Shown here: positions 1 to 8,276 of the stretch, piece by piece
How positions within the stretch are numbered: position 1 is the stretch's first letter
How the letters are laid out: the number at the start of each line of letters is the position of its first letter
Assembly: GCA_014360385.1 (NCBI GenBank)
Contig: JACIXO010000001.1
Location: 1 to 28,750 of the forward strand
Direction of reading: 5' to 3'
Length of the DNA stretch: 28,750 bases
DNA from: Actinomycetota bacterium
GTDB lineage: Bacteria; Actinomycetota; Humimicrobiia; Humimicrobiales; Humimicrobiaceae
Notes under the pieces: generated by a model
The model's input: only the letters and a program-made list of their open reading frames with translations
What the model was told of the DNA's origin: nothing
Databases searched by the model: none
Translations under genes and position numbers: made by a program

Positions 1-87
1 TAACTTTCATTCCTCTAAAATTCCTCTAAAATACTTTCCCTAAAATACCTATTCTACCTATTTGGATTTAGTATATTATATTTAAGT
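1..87. other. AT-rich non-coding edge with short tandem repeat
   Basis: No gene is supported here. The 11-base unit ATTCCTCTAAA occurs twice in exact tandem (9-19 and 20-30), followed by looser copies of CTAAAATAC. It lies just past the stop codon of the EutN-like gene. The window edge prevents knowing what follows. Confidence 0.6.
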
Positions 88-360
88 TCACTTTACTATA
101 TTTACTTTATCAATAATAGCAACAATAGTAGCATCAGTCGGGACATCCTCGCCATCAAATGCCCAGGTTGCTTCCATTCCATCTTCATAACCAACCAGGT
201 CCCCTATGCTTGAAGATGTAACATCTAAAGCCACAAGAAAACTCCCAACATCATTCCCGGTTTCCATATCTACTGGCTGGATTATCTGAATTTTCTTCCC
301 TTCCAGGCCTTTATATTTCATGGTAGAGATTACTTTTCCGATAACTCTTGCATAAAACAT
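88..360 (-). CDS. eutN: EutN/CcmL-family microcompartment vertex protein
   Basis: This 90-residue protein looks like the EutN/CcmL/PduN family, which forms pentamers that cap the vertices of bacterial microcompartment shells. Visible family features are the N-terminal ARVIGKVIST strand, the central GKKIQIIQPVD segment, the SFLVALDVTSSSIGDLVGYEDG stretch (residues about 41-61; most members read FVAVD..GAG.GD.V), and the C-terminal PTDATIVAIIDKVNI. The length is normal for a complete family member. The ATG follows AAGGTAAGGT at short distance. It is downstream of fhs in the same direction but separated by 250 bases with two strong hairpins, so it may be transcribed separately. No other shell protein (BMC-H or BMC-T) is visible; any partners would lie beyond the left edge. 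A non-shell role for an isolated EutN fold cannot be excluded. Confidence 0.85.
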   Translation of the reverse strand: MFYARVIGKVISTMKYKGLEGKKIQIIQPVDMETGNDVGSFLVALDVTSSSIGDLVGYEDGMEATWAFDGEDVPTDATIVAIIDKVNIVK

Positions 361-502
361 ATATACCTTACCTTGTGTCTTAAAAATGTCTATTATGGAT
401 GTGCCTTTATATTACAAGATGCACCTTATCCATCTCTTACTACCGTGCTTAACTTCACAGCCACTCTTTTCCAGTAATGCCATAAACCAGATTAACAGAA
501 TC

Positions 503-536
503 AGTCAGGCTTTGCAAGATATTGCAGAGCCTGACT
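503..536 (-). other. Long perfect-like hairpin between fhs and eutN
   Basis: AGTCAGGCT at 503-511 pairs with AGCCTGACT at 528-536. The stem continues through a T-G wobble and five more pairs to a four-base loop at 518-521, giving about 15 pairs in all. No T-tract follows it in either direction, so it is not a classic terminator. It could be a 3'-end stabiliser, an RNase processing site between fhs and eutN, or part of a double terminator with the hairpin at 543-567. Confidence 0.65.
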
Positions 537-567
537 ATAAAACTTGCCTGTGCCCGGGCATAGCAAG
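537..567 (-). terminator. Probable rho-independent terminator after fhs
   Basis: On the minus strand CTTGC and GCAAG (563-567 and 543-547) enclose the perfect 10-base palindrome TGCCCGGGCA (551-560). The run GTTTTAT follows directly at 543-537. It sits 44 bases beyond the fhs stop codon in the correct orientation, which supports termination of the acs-fhs transcript here. The short T-tract makes strength uncertain. Confidence 0.5.
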
Positions 568-610
568 CATCATAATAAGAATCTAAAAAGCATATGGACA
601 AGATTTTTTA

Positions 611-2308
611 CTAGAAAAGTCCCACTACATTTCCATTTTCATCAATATCTACTTTGGTTCCAGCGGGAACTTTGGGAAGCCCGGGCATTGTTCTCATTTC
701 ACCCAAAAGTGGATACAAAAAGCCTGCTCCCACTGAGGCTCTGACATCCCTTATTGGAACTCTAAACCCTCTGGGCCTACCTTTAAGGTTGGGGTCATGA
801 CTCAAAGAAAGATGGGTCTTAGCCATGCAGATTGGAAGCTTATCAAAACCCTGCTTTGTATATAGCTCAATTTTCTGTTCAGCCAGAGGTAGATAATCAA
901 CTCCATCTGCTCCATATATCTTTGTGGCGATAGTCTCTATTTTCTTTTTGATCGGCCACTCTAAGGGATAAAGAAACTTAAATTCACTCGGTTTTTCAGC
1001 AGCCTTTACAACTGCCTCAGCAAGCTCTATTCCACCTTCCCCGCCTTTTTCCCATACCTTGCTAACCACTGCATCTTCAGCACCTGCAGCTATAGCTCTT
1101 TCTTTTATTACCTCAATTTCTTCCTGTGTATCAGCATAGAAATGATTTATAGCAACGACTACAGGAACTCCAAAAAGCTTCATGTTTTCGATCATTTTCT
1201 CTAAGTTTTCACAGCCTTTTCTAACAGCTTCCACATTTGGCTTCTCCATAAGCTCCTTGTCCACAGCCTGTCCAGGAACAAAGTCAAAGCCACCACCATG
1301 CATCTTTAGAGCCCTTACAGTACAGACTATAACTACAGCATTTGGCTTAAGACCACTGTACCTGCATTTTATATTCATAAATTTCTCAGCGCCGCAGTCT
1401 GCACCAAATCCACTCTCAGTAACCACAAAATCTGCTAGCTTTATAGCTATTAAATCTGCAAGAATTGAACTATTTCCATGTGCAATATTAGCAAAAGGAC
1501 CTGCATGAACGAAGCATGCAGTATGTTCTATAGTTTGAAGCAAATTAGGCTTTATGGCATCCTTAAGCAGCACTGTCATAGCGCCTGCGCATTTTAAATC
1601 TTCAGCAGTAACAGGCTTACCACTACGTGTAGACCCTACAACCATTCTACCAAGTCTTTGCCTTAAATCTTTAAGACTAGTAGTGAGAGCAAGGATTGCC
1701 ATGACCTCAGAAGCTACTGTAATATCAAATCCGGTTTCTCTGGGAATTCCATTTTGTGGACCTCCCAGCCCTATAATGATATTTCTCAAAGCTCTATCAC
1801 TTATGTCCACAACTCTATTCAAAGTTATACTAAATGGATCTATGTCAAGTTCATTACCTTTCATAAGATGGGTATCAAGAAAAGCTGCAAGAAGATTATG
1901 AGCAGCACCTACAGCGTGGTTATCACCAGTTAAATGAAGATTAAAATCCTCCATTGGAAGAACCTGTGAATATCCTCCTCCCGCAGCTCCTCCTTTTATC
2001 CCGAATACAGGTCCAAGAGAGGGCTGCCTTATACAGGTGATAGTCTTTTTGCCTATTTTATTGAGGGCCATGCTCAAACCAATAGTGGTAACAGTCTTTC
2101 CCTCCCCAAGAGGTGTGGGAGTAATTGCGGTAACATCGATATATTTTCCGTTGGGTCTATCCTTAAATTTATCAAGAACTTCAAGCTTTACTTTTGCCTT
2201 GTAATTTCCATAAAGTTCTAAGTCTTCCTCATTCAGACCTATGGACTGGGCTATTTCTACAATGTGCTTCATTTTAGCAGCTTGAGCAATTTCAAGGTCG
2301 CTTTTCAC
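611..2308 (-). CDS. fhs: Formate-tetrahydrofolate ligase
   Basis: This enzyme makes 10-formyl-tetrahydrofolate from formate, ATP and tetrahydrofolate, the ATP-consuming entry step of the methyl branch of the Wood-Ljungdahl pathway. The protein is 565 residues, close to the usual 555-560. The nucleotide-binding loop TPTPLGEGKT is at residues 63-72. The conserved RQPSLGPVFGIKGGAAGGG and the C-terminal MPGLPKVPAG segments are also present. The start is GTG, 9 bases after AAAGGAG. It is the last gene of the acs run, 54 bases after acsC, so it is probably co-transcribed with the carbonyl-branch genes. The other methyl-branch genes (fchA, folD, metF) are absent from the window. No catalytic loss is seen. 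Confidence 0.97.
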   Translation of the reverse strand: MKSDLEIAQAAKMKHIVEIAQSIGLNEEDLELYGNYKAKVKLEVLDKFKDRPNGKYIDVTAITPTPLGEGKTVTTIGLSMALNKIGKKTITCIRQPSLGPVFGIKGGAAGGGYSQVLPMEDFNLHLTGDNHAVGAAHNLLAAFLDTHLMKGNELDIDPFSITLNRVVDISDRALRNIIIGLGGPQNGIPRETGFDITVASEVMAILALTTSLKDLRQRLGRMVVGSTRSGKPVTAEDLKCAGAMTVLLKDAIKPNLLQTIEHTACFVHAGPFANIAHGNSSILADLIAIKLADFVVTESGFGADCGAEKFMNIKCRYSGLKPNAVVIVCTVRALKMHGGGFDFVPGQAVDKELMEKPNVEAVRKGCENLEKMIENMKLFGVPVVVAINHFYADTQEEIEVIKERAIAAGAEDAVVSKVWEKGGEGGIELAEAVVKAAEKPSEFKFLYPLEWPIKKKIETIATKIYGADGVDYLPLAEQKIELYTKQGFDKLPICMAKTHLSLSHDPNLKGRPRGFRVPIRDVRASVGAGFLYPLLGEMRTMPGLPKVPAGTKVDIDENGNVVGLF

Positions 2309-2362
2309 CGTAGCACTCCTTTCCTCTGGGTTATTTAATTTTAAAATACCTCATTTTGGAAA

Positions 2363-3709
2363 TCATGAAGAAACATATTCCCTTAGAAACCTCGGAACTT
2401 CCCCTGCTTCTCTCGGTCCTACAACAACTTTCCACTCATTACCAAGTTCATCTTCCAGCTCCCCCTGAAGCTGTGCCACATATCCAGGAATTACTAAACT
2501 TCTATGTTTAACTTTGTTCTCTATACCGCTTCTTTTAATAAATTTTGCTATCTCTTCAGGAACAAATTTCCCTGCAGCCCACGCAGTAAGAACTGACTGG
2601 CCTTCCACATTCATAACCAGGAGCCAGGAAGGGACTTTGCTGTTCTCTACTTCACCTGAGATTATAAAATATGTGAGAGAAAAATTGGTAGTAATCAAAA
2701 CTGGGGAATCTTCATTGGGGCTACCGATTTCGTATACTTTTTCTTCAACCTGCATTGGTTGTCTTGGATCAGTGTAGATATTTTGTCTATAGACTAAAAG
2801 AGGATAAATGTTTTGAGGACTGGGATTAGCTAAAACTATTATAGAACCATATTTAGCCACAAAAATGGATGCAATAAGAGCTTCCTTTAAGGGATTGTCA
2901 GTCATTTCGCATGGGAATACTATTGTGGGATATCCAAGAAGTCTATTTTTCTTTTTAATAGCAGCCGCTCGAAGAGCAATCTGGTTGTAGAAGTCTTCCT
3001 TAAGATTTCTTGAACCTATATCTATAACTAAATTTTTTATTCCTGCATTACGCATCTTTTCAGTGACTTCCATAATTTCGGTAAAAGATTTTCCCCTAAC
3101 TACTATTGGGCATCCTGTGCTTTTACCTATATTAATAAATTCATCAACACTGGCTGTATCTGCACCATGTAGAAGAGGCTTTTTCTCTTTTAATTTATCA
3201 CCAATAACCTTTAGAGTCTCAACATCAGAAGACACAAAAATAAGAGGTTTCTTGGTAAGTGAGCTTACCTTTTCAGAAACCTTGATAAACTTATCTCTGT
3301 TATTAGATTTATTTCTTACACAAATGGCATCTATTTTCAAAATCTGGCCAACTCTTTCATACTTGAGGCTCTCAATCTTTTTTACTCTCTCATCAACATC
3401 ATCCATGTCATCGTCAATAGTTATTGCAAAGGCATTAGGGTTAACAAACGTTCTTTCATGTCTGAACATTACAGTTTCTTCACCGACTTTAAACTGCTCT
3501 TCCCCTGCCCCAACTTCCACTTTTAAAATTGGAGGCTGGGAAGCCTCAGCAAGCTCAGCTTTGGCTTCTTCAGAGACATGCGGACATTTTTCCAGCTCAA
3601 CCTTTCCTGCAGCAAGCTGCATAGCAAAAGCAAGACACGTAGGAAACCCGCAATCCTTGCAGTTAGTTTTAGGAAGTCTTTTAAATATATCCAGACCACT
3701 TAAAGCCAT
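2363..3709 (-). CDS. acsC: Corrinoid iron-sulfur protein large subunit
   Basis: Large (gamma) subunit of the corrinoid iron-sulfur protein, which with AcsD carries the methyl group from methyl-tetrahydrofolate to acetyl-CoA synthase. It is 448 residues, the expected size. The N-terminal domain has the four ligands of its [4Fe-4S] cluster, C17, C20, C25 and C42, in the pattern CxxCGxxxC followed by KCP. A TIM-barrel section and a C-terminal corrinoid-binding region follow. ATG lies 8 bases after AAAGGAG. It is 241 bases downstream of acsB and 54 bases upstream of fhs. The methyltransferase AcsE, its normal methyl donor partner, is not encoded in the window. Confidence 0.97.
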   Translation of the reverse strand: MALSGLDIFKRLPKTNCKDCGFPTCLAFAMQLAAGKVELEKCPHVSEEAKAELAEASQPPILKVEVGAGEEQFKVGEETVMFRHERTFVNPNAFAITIDDDMDDVDERVKKIESLKYERVGQILKIDAICVRNKSNNRDKFIKVSEKVSSLTKKPLIFVSSDVETLKVIGDKLKEKKPLLHGADTASVDEFINIGKSTGCPIVVRGKSFTEIMEVTEKMRNAGIKNLVIDIGSRNLKEDFYNQIALRAAAIKKKNRLLGYPTIVFPCEMTDNPLKEALIASIFVAKYGSIIVLANPSPQNIYPLLVYRQNIYTDPRQPMQVEEKVYEIGSPNEDSPVLITTNFSLTYFIISGEVENSKVPSWLLVMNVEGQSVLTAWAAGKFVPEEIAKFIKRSGIENKVKHRSLVIPGYVAQLQGELEDELGNEWKVVVGPREAGEVPRFLREYVSS

Positions 3710-3950
3710 AAATCACACTCCTTTTTAAGTCCTTATATATCAAATTCATTACATATCTTATAGCATACATTGACTTTCTTTTGTAAGTTTATAGCATTAT
3801 CTGCTATCTTTTCCCTTATATGTCTTATAGTATCTTTTAGCTTGTATATTGCTTGTATATATTGACTTAATTTCCAAATCTGCTTAAGAGGCTATTCTTA
3901 TATTTTTCCTACATTATTACTTTTTCTACATTCCTACATTATTACTTTTT
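3710..3950. other. acsB-acsC intergenic region with imperfect repeats
   Basis: No gene, RNA or clear terminator is seen between these two genes. The stretch is rich in repeated short words: two related copies of TAT(A/G)TCTTATAG(C/T)AT at about 3750-3835, GCTTGTATAT twice, and the 25-base tandem duplication at the acsB stop. The spacing is large for genes of one enzyme complex, so a processing or regulatory role is possible, but no defined signal supports this. Confidence 0.5.
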
Positions 3951-3957
3951 CTACATT
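3908..3957. repeat. Exact 25-bp tandem duplication over acsB stop codon
   Basis: The 25 bases at 3908-3932 are repeated without mismatch at 3933-3957; each copy begins CCTACATTATTACTTTTT. The right copy contains the acsB stop codon (TAG, 3951-3953 on the plus-strand complement). A further partial copy of CTACATTATT continues into the acsB coding end, so the duplication seems to have been seeded by the last codons of acsB. Confidence 0.9.
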
Positions 3958-6131
3958 ATTGGCTCCATCTCCAGAGCAGGATGTCCCACCTTCTGCATCC
4001 ACTCAAGAACCTCCTCTTCGGTCTCGGCTTCTTCTTCAGTTGCAATCTTATCCACAAAATCAGGAATCCCGATTTCCCTGGCTCGCTGTTCAAGCAAATC
4101 TCTTATCTCCTCCTTTAACTCCTTAGGCATCCATACCAGCCTCTTAAGGCCACCATCTGCTCTTATAAATTTTCGCGAGCCGATGAAGAACTTACTAACC
4201 CCGATAAATCCAGGAGTCTGAATACCACCCCCAACCGATCCCGCAAGAGTCGAGAACTTCATTCCACAAGGAGTCATCCCCGGGTATTCTCTGTTGACAG
4301 CCATCACACCATTCGTCATAGGCAGTATAGCCACAATCACCTCAAAACACCCACAGGATGTCATCGGGTTAACAATCATTGAATAAGCTGAAAAAGATTC
4401 CAGAGTCTGGTTTGATGCCCTGTAAACGAACTCGTTTACACCCCTCCAGATACCCAGGGTCTCATCTATTGTCTCACCTTTCTTTATAGGCTGGTTAGGG
4501 CCTGTGGGATTTATCTCATAGCTAGCCTTACAGTCAAGCCAGTTATATGCTCCACAAAGTCCGGACCTTTCTGGAGAGACAACACACACATGGTTTGGAG
4601 CAAAAGACTGACAAAGAGTACAGGAATAGAAAGTATCTACAGATTCGTCTGTTAAGGTTCCCAGTCTTTCATCCCTCGTTCTAAAAATTTCTCTTGCCCT
4701 TCTTCTTAAGGCCGAGACATCTTCAGGATTGGTATAAATTTTTACCTGAACTTTATCCATTATATTACCAAACTGGGAATGCATTTTGGCATGAAGAATG
4801 GTGCCTATGTGTCTTATTTTAAATCCACTTTTAACCGCGTCTTTACTGAATCTGACCCAGGGAATATCCCTCTGACCCATATGAAAAACTCCTGAGGCAT
4901 AGTTCAAGAAATAATGTATTTGCCTTTCCATAACAGGTTCAAAGTCCTGCTGCATTTTTCTTCCTGCAACTTCTACCAATACCCCAAGTGGAAGAACACT
5001 TCCTTCTTCCACATCATCAACTTCGGGACCAAAAACCTCAATTTTTCCATCTTCTACCTCAGAGGGATCTACCATCACAAGCAGTTCCACTGCCTCGCTC
5101 TTATTACCCCCAAACTCGACATAGGTATTTTCCTTTCTCACCCTTTCTCCTTCAAATGCGGGTCCAAACGGAACTGGGACATCTACTTTGTCAACCGTTA
5201 TCTTAAGACCTCTTACTTCTATAGCCTTTGATACAATCTCCTCATCTGGAATATTTGAAACCACATGTTCATACGTACATATACCTCGAGGCAATATTTC
5301 GGGGATGGGAGTATCAGCAATAGTAGGAAAACCAAAGCTTATTGCACCTGCAGCATTAGCATATTTTTCCTCGTCAACTTCTCCTAAAGCAAGAACAAAT
5401 GCAAAAACTCTGTTCTTATTGTAGAGAAGCATTCTCCTTCCATCACCTGGCTGAACTCCACCAAAGCTCATAGCTGCTCTTGCTGCAAAGCCAAGAGAGT
5501 AAACAGTTGCACTGATATCTTTACCAAACGGGACAAGTCTTGTATCCCAACCAAGGTCTACCCCCTCCTCTGCTAATTGTTCAGCCATTGATTTTCCATC
5601 AGTAGAAGCACTCATAAAAACGTAAATATTTTTTTCCTGTAGCTCTCTTGCAATTCTAACTGCAGTTTTATTGTCTTTACATGCTCCTACACACGCTGCA
5701 AAACCTGGTGCAGTTCCATCCACAAATTCTATTCCTCTTTCTCTTATAATCACATCTGAGGCTGCACCGAGCCATATTCCTTCAACAGGAGATGGTCCAT
5801 CTATGTATTTTATTGCCTCTATTATCTCCTCCGCCCACAGCGTTGCAATTCCTGCATCAAGCGCAGCTCCAAGATAAGGTAGCCACACCCTATCACTTGG
5901 AACAGGTGGCAGCAATTTTTTGGCTTCTTCAATCACTATCTCTGCGTCAGCCAGCTTTTCCACTTTTATACCTGTCATGCTATATATGATAGGAAGATAA
6001 TATGCAGTATCAGGGAACTCAAGTTTTTGGTCCCTGCCATGCTTTTCTATGCAAGTTTTGAGAGTCTTCTCAGCTCTTTCTACAATCTTATAAGCACCTC
6101 TTATGGCACTTGACGCAATTATCTTAGACAT
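3951..6131 (-). CDS. acsB: Acetyl-CoA synthase catalytic subunit
   Basis: This subunit condenses CO, a corrinoid-bound methyl group and CoA into acetyl-CoA (or runs the reverse). At 726 residues it is full length for a bacterial AcsB and includes the N-terminal CooS-docking domain, so it is not the short archaeal form. The A-cluster ligands are visible as C504, C507, C516 and C526 for the [4Fe-4S] cluster, and C593-G-C595 for the nickel sites (motif SCGC at 592-595). ATG overlaps the cooS stop by 8 bases and follows GGAGGG at 9 bases, indicating tight translational coupling to cooS. Nothing is missing. The C-terminus is very acidic (TEEEAETEEEV). Confidence 0.98.
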   Translation of the reverse strand: MSKIIASSAIRGAYKIVERAEKTLKTCIEKHGRDQKLEFPDTAYYLPIIYSMTGIKVEKLADAEIVIEEAKKLLPPVPSDRVWLPYLGAALDAGIATLWAEEIIEAIKYIDGPSPVEGIWLGAASDVIIRERGIEFVDGTAPGFAACVGACKDNKTAVRIARELQEKNIYVFMSASTDGKSMAEQLAEEGVDLGWDTRLVPFGKDISATVYSLGFAARAAMSFGGVQPGDGRRMLLYNKNRVFAFVLALGEVDEEKYANAAGAISFGFPTIADTPIPEILPRGICTYEHVVSNIPDEEIVSKAIEVRGLKITVDKVDVPVPFGPAFEGERVRKENTYVEFGGNKSEAVELLVMVDPSEVEDGKIEVFGPEVDDVEEGSVLPLGVLVEVAGRKMQQDFEPVMERQIHYFLNYASGVFHMGQRDIPWVRFSKDAVKSGFKIRHIGTILHAKMHSQFGNIMDKVQVKIYTNPEDVSALRRRAREIFRTRDERLGTLTDESVDTFYSCTLCQSFAPNHVCVVSPERSGLCGAYNWLDCKASYEINPTGPNQPIKKGETIDETLGIWRGVNEFVYRASNQTLESFSAYSMIVNPMTSCGCFEVIVAILPMTNGVMAVNREYPGMTPCGMKFSTLAGSVGGGIQTPGFIGVSKFFIGSRKFIRADGGLKRLVWMPKELKEEIRDLLEQRAREIGIPDFVDKIATEEEAETEEEVLEWMQKVGHPALEMEPIM

Positions 6132-8121
6132 CTTTTAAAGCCCTCCTTGCCTCCATGTCAAATAGAACCCTCTCTTTCTTAACATCGATCTTTAATGCCT
6201 TCCTCCTGGATTGAATGTGCTCTATTACTTTATTGAGAACTTCATTTATATTGGAAACATATTCTAGTCTTCCGCCATATTTTTCTTCCCATTTTCTTGT
6301 CATTATATCCTTTACTTCCTCACTTGACTCTACAGGTATGGGCTCACCACTAAACACGACGTAAACTCCGGAAGCTGCAAAATAAGTGCCAATGGATAGT
6401 GCTTTTTCGCTCATCCACTCAGGTGCAATACCAGCCACCGGAAGATCACTTATGTCTTCCCCAAGCCCTCCTTCCTCTACTACTTCAGACAGAACTGTAA
6501 GTATCCTCGAATTATCAACACAGGAACCAAGGTGTAAAACAGGAGGTATTCCAACTGCTTCACATATTGATTTAAGCCCTTCTCCAGCATATTCCATAGC
6601 TTCGGGAATCATTACGCCACATTTAGCTGAAGCCAGTGCTCCACAACCTGTCTGAACTACTAAATAGTCTCTCTTTATTAACTCTCTGGTCAGGAAATTA
6701 TGATATCTGTCCTGAGTCAATCTTGCGTTATTGCAACCTACTATAGCTACCACACCCTGGATTCTGCCATCTATAATAGCATCATTAAGTGGCCTAAATG
6801 ATTCTCTAAACCTGCCACCCAGCATATATCTTATGTACTCATGTGAAAATCCAGCTACAAGATCTGATGTTATCTCTGGAATGTGAACCCTTTCTTTCCT
6901 GTTTCCAAAATTGTCTATTGCCATTTTGATTATCTGTCTTGCTATATCTACACCCTTCTCTTCTTCAAACTCCATATGAATTGCCCCAGGGATTTTACAT
7001 TTTGCTGAAGAAGTTACAAGCTTGGTATGATATTTCTTCGCAAGTTCACCCAGAGCCTGCATTATACACTGAATGTCAACAACCATAAGCTCTACCGCAC
7101 CGGTAGCTATAGCCATTTCCTGAGATAGAAAATTTCCAATCGGAGCTATGCCCTGTCGCATCAGCACCTCATTTGCTGTACAACAGATCCCAACCACATT
7201 GATACCATTAGCACCTTTGCTTTTAGCATATTCTACAAGTTCTTTATCATCCGAAAGCTCCGCGATAATCTCCGATAGAGTAGGCTCGTGACCGTGAACT
7301 ACAATATTCACCTCGTCTTTCTTCAACATTCCAAGATTGGTTTTTGCAGGAAGCGCTTGTGGAGTTGTGAAAAGGATGTCAGTAATCTCAGTAGCTATCA
7401 TAGAGCCTCCCCATCCGTCAGAAAGAGCAGTCCTTACAGCCTGGTCTAAAATATGTTCAGCATCCTGGTCAACCCCCATGTGGGTTCTATGCATAAGCTC
7501 GACCACTTCTCTGTCCACACCACGAGGAACTACCTTATTCTTTCTCCATATTTCCTGCCTCTTTTTAGGAGCTATGTTTATTAGATCTATTTCCCCTTCC
7601 TGCTGACCAAATAAGGAAAGAGCCTTTTTGGCAGTATCTATAGCTATATCTTTTGTATCTCTATCACCTATCTCTATTCCAAGATTTTTGGCAAACTTTA
7701 AAAGTTTTAATTCATCTTTAATCATAAGCCCCTGTGCCTTCCCCTCTGCTACCTGGCCTAATAAATGAGCTAAATCTCTACCGTGATCAGAATGAGCAGA
7801 AGCTCCAGCAGCAATGTGTCGGGCAAGGTTTCTTGCTGCTATTGTTCCAAGAGTTGCACCACAAAGACCAGTTTTGTCTTCTCTTACCCTGCATGGACCC
7901 ATAGCACAGTTTTTACAACAAATACCAGAAATCCCGGAACCAATGGGGCATGGCTTCATCTGTTTGGCTCTATCAAAAACAGTGCAAATCCCTTCAGACT
8001 CAACACACTCCAGAAGTTCAAGTATAGCTCTATCCTCACTTACCATATCACTTACCATATCAGAGTAACTTTGCGTTTCAGAACCAGGATTATTTTCCTT
8101 CTCTTTTTTATCATTGCTCAT
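6124..8121 (-). CDS. acsA: Carbon monoxide dehydrogenase of CODH/ACS
   Basis: Ni-Fe carbon monoxide dehydrogenase (also called cooS) that reduces CO2 to CO for acetyl-CoA synthase. It is 665 residues, near the size of the acetogen CODH/ACS beta subunit. The N-terminal cysteine set C58, C68, C69, C72, C77 and C87 matches the B- and D-cluster ligands. Downstream C-cluster segments such as VGICCTANE, VVAIVGCNN, VQTGCGALASAKCG and LGSCVDNSR are present. Adjacency to acsB marks it as the ACS-associated type rather than a stand-alone CO oxidiser. ATG follows GGGAGGGTGGTG. Residues 21-28 hold an in-frame duplication (DMVSDMVS) from a 12-bp tandem repeat at 8036-8059, in a poorly conserved N-terminal tail. 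Confidence 0.97.
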   Translation of the reverse strand: MSNDKKEKENNPGSETQSYSDMVSDMVSEDRAILELLECVESEGICTVFDRAKQMKPCPIGSGISGICCKNCAMGPCRVREDKTGLCGATLGTIAARNLARHIAAGASAHSDHGRDLAHLLGQVAEGKAQGLMIKDELKLLKFAKNLGIEIGDRDTKDIAIDTAKKALSLFGQQEGEIDLINIAPKKRQEIWRKNKVVPRGVDREVVELMHRTHMGVDQDAEHILDQAVRTALSDGWGGSMIATEITDILFTTPQALPAKTNLGMLKKDEVNIVVHGHEPTLSEIIAELSDDKELVEYAKSKGANGINVVGICCTANEVLMRQGIAPIGNFLSQEMAIATGAVELMVVDIQCIMQALGELAKKYHTKLVTSSAKCKIPGAIHMEFEEEKGVDIARQIIKMAIDNFGNRKERVHIPEITSDLVAGFSHEYIRYMLGGRFRESFRPLNDAIIDGRIQGVVAIVGCNNARLTQDRYHNFLTRELIKRDYLVVQTGCGALASAKCGVMIPEAMEYAGEGLKSICEAVGIPPVLHLGSCVDNSRILTVLSEVVEEGGLGEDISDLPVAGIAPEWMSEKALSIGTYFAASGVYVVFSGEPIPVESSEEVKDIMTRKWEEKYGGRLEYVSNINEVLNKVIEHIQSRRKALKIDVKKERVLFDMEARRALKDV
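8036..8059. repeat. 12-bp tandem duplication inside cooS/acsA start
   Basis: TCACTTACCATA occurs at 8036-8047 and again at 8048-8059 without mismatch. It keeps the reading frame and doubles the residues DMVS near the N-terminus of the CO dehydrogenase. Confidence 0.9.
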
Positions 8122-8276
8122 TATTCTAACACCACCCTCCCGTTATTATTCTCCGTTCTTCTTATAACTTCCCACAGAATTATTTGCTACAAAATTGATA
8201 GCTACTTTCATGTGATTCATAATGGTTTCTGTTCTCAGTTTGACATACTATTAATGCCCTGGTGGTCTAGCCTTCT

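Noticed and set aside
3063..3728. 221-residue plus-strand frame opposite acsC
   Set aside because: Serine/leucine-rich shadow of the conserved acsC codons; no ribosome site or family resemblance.
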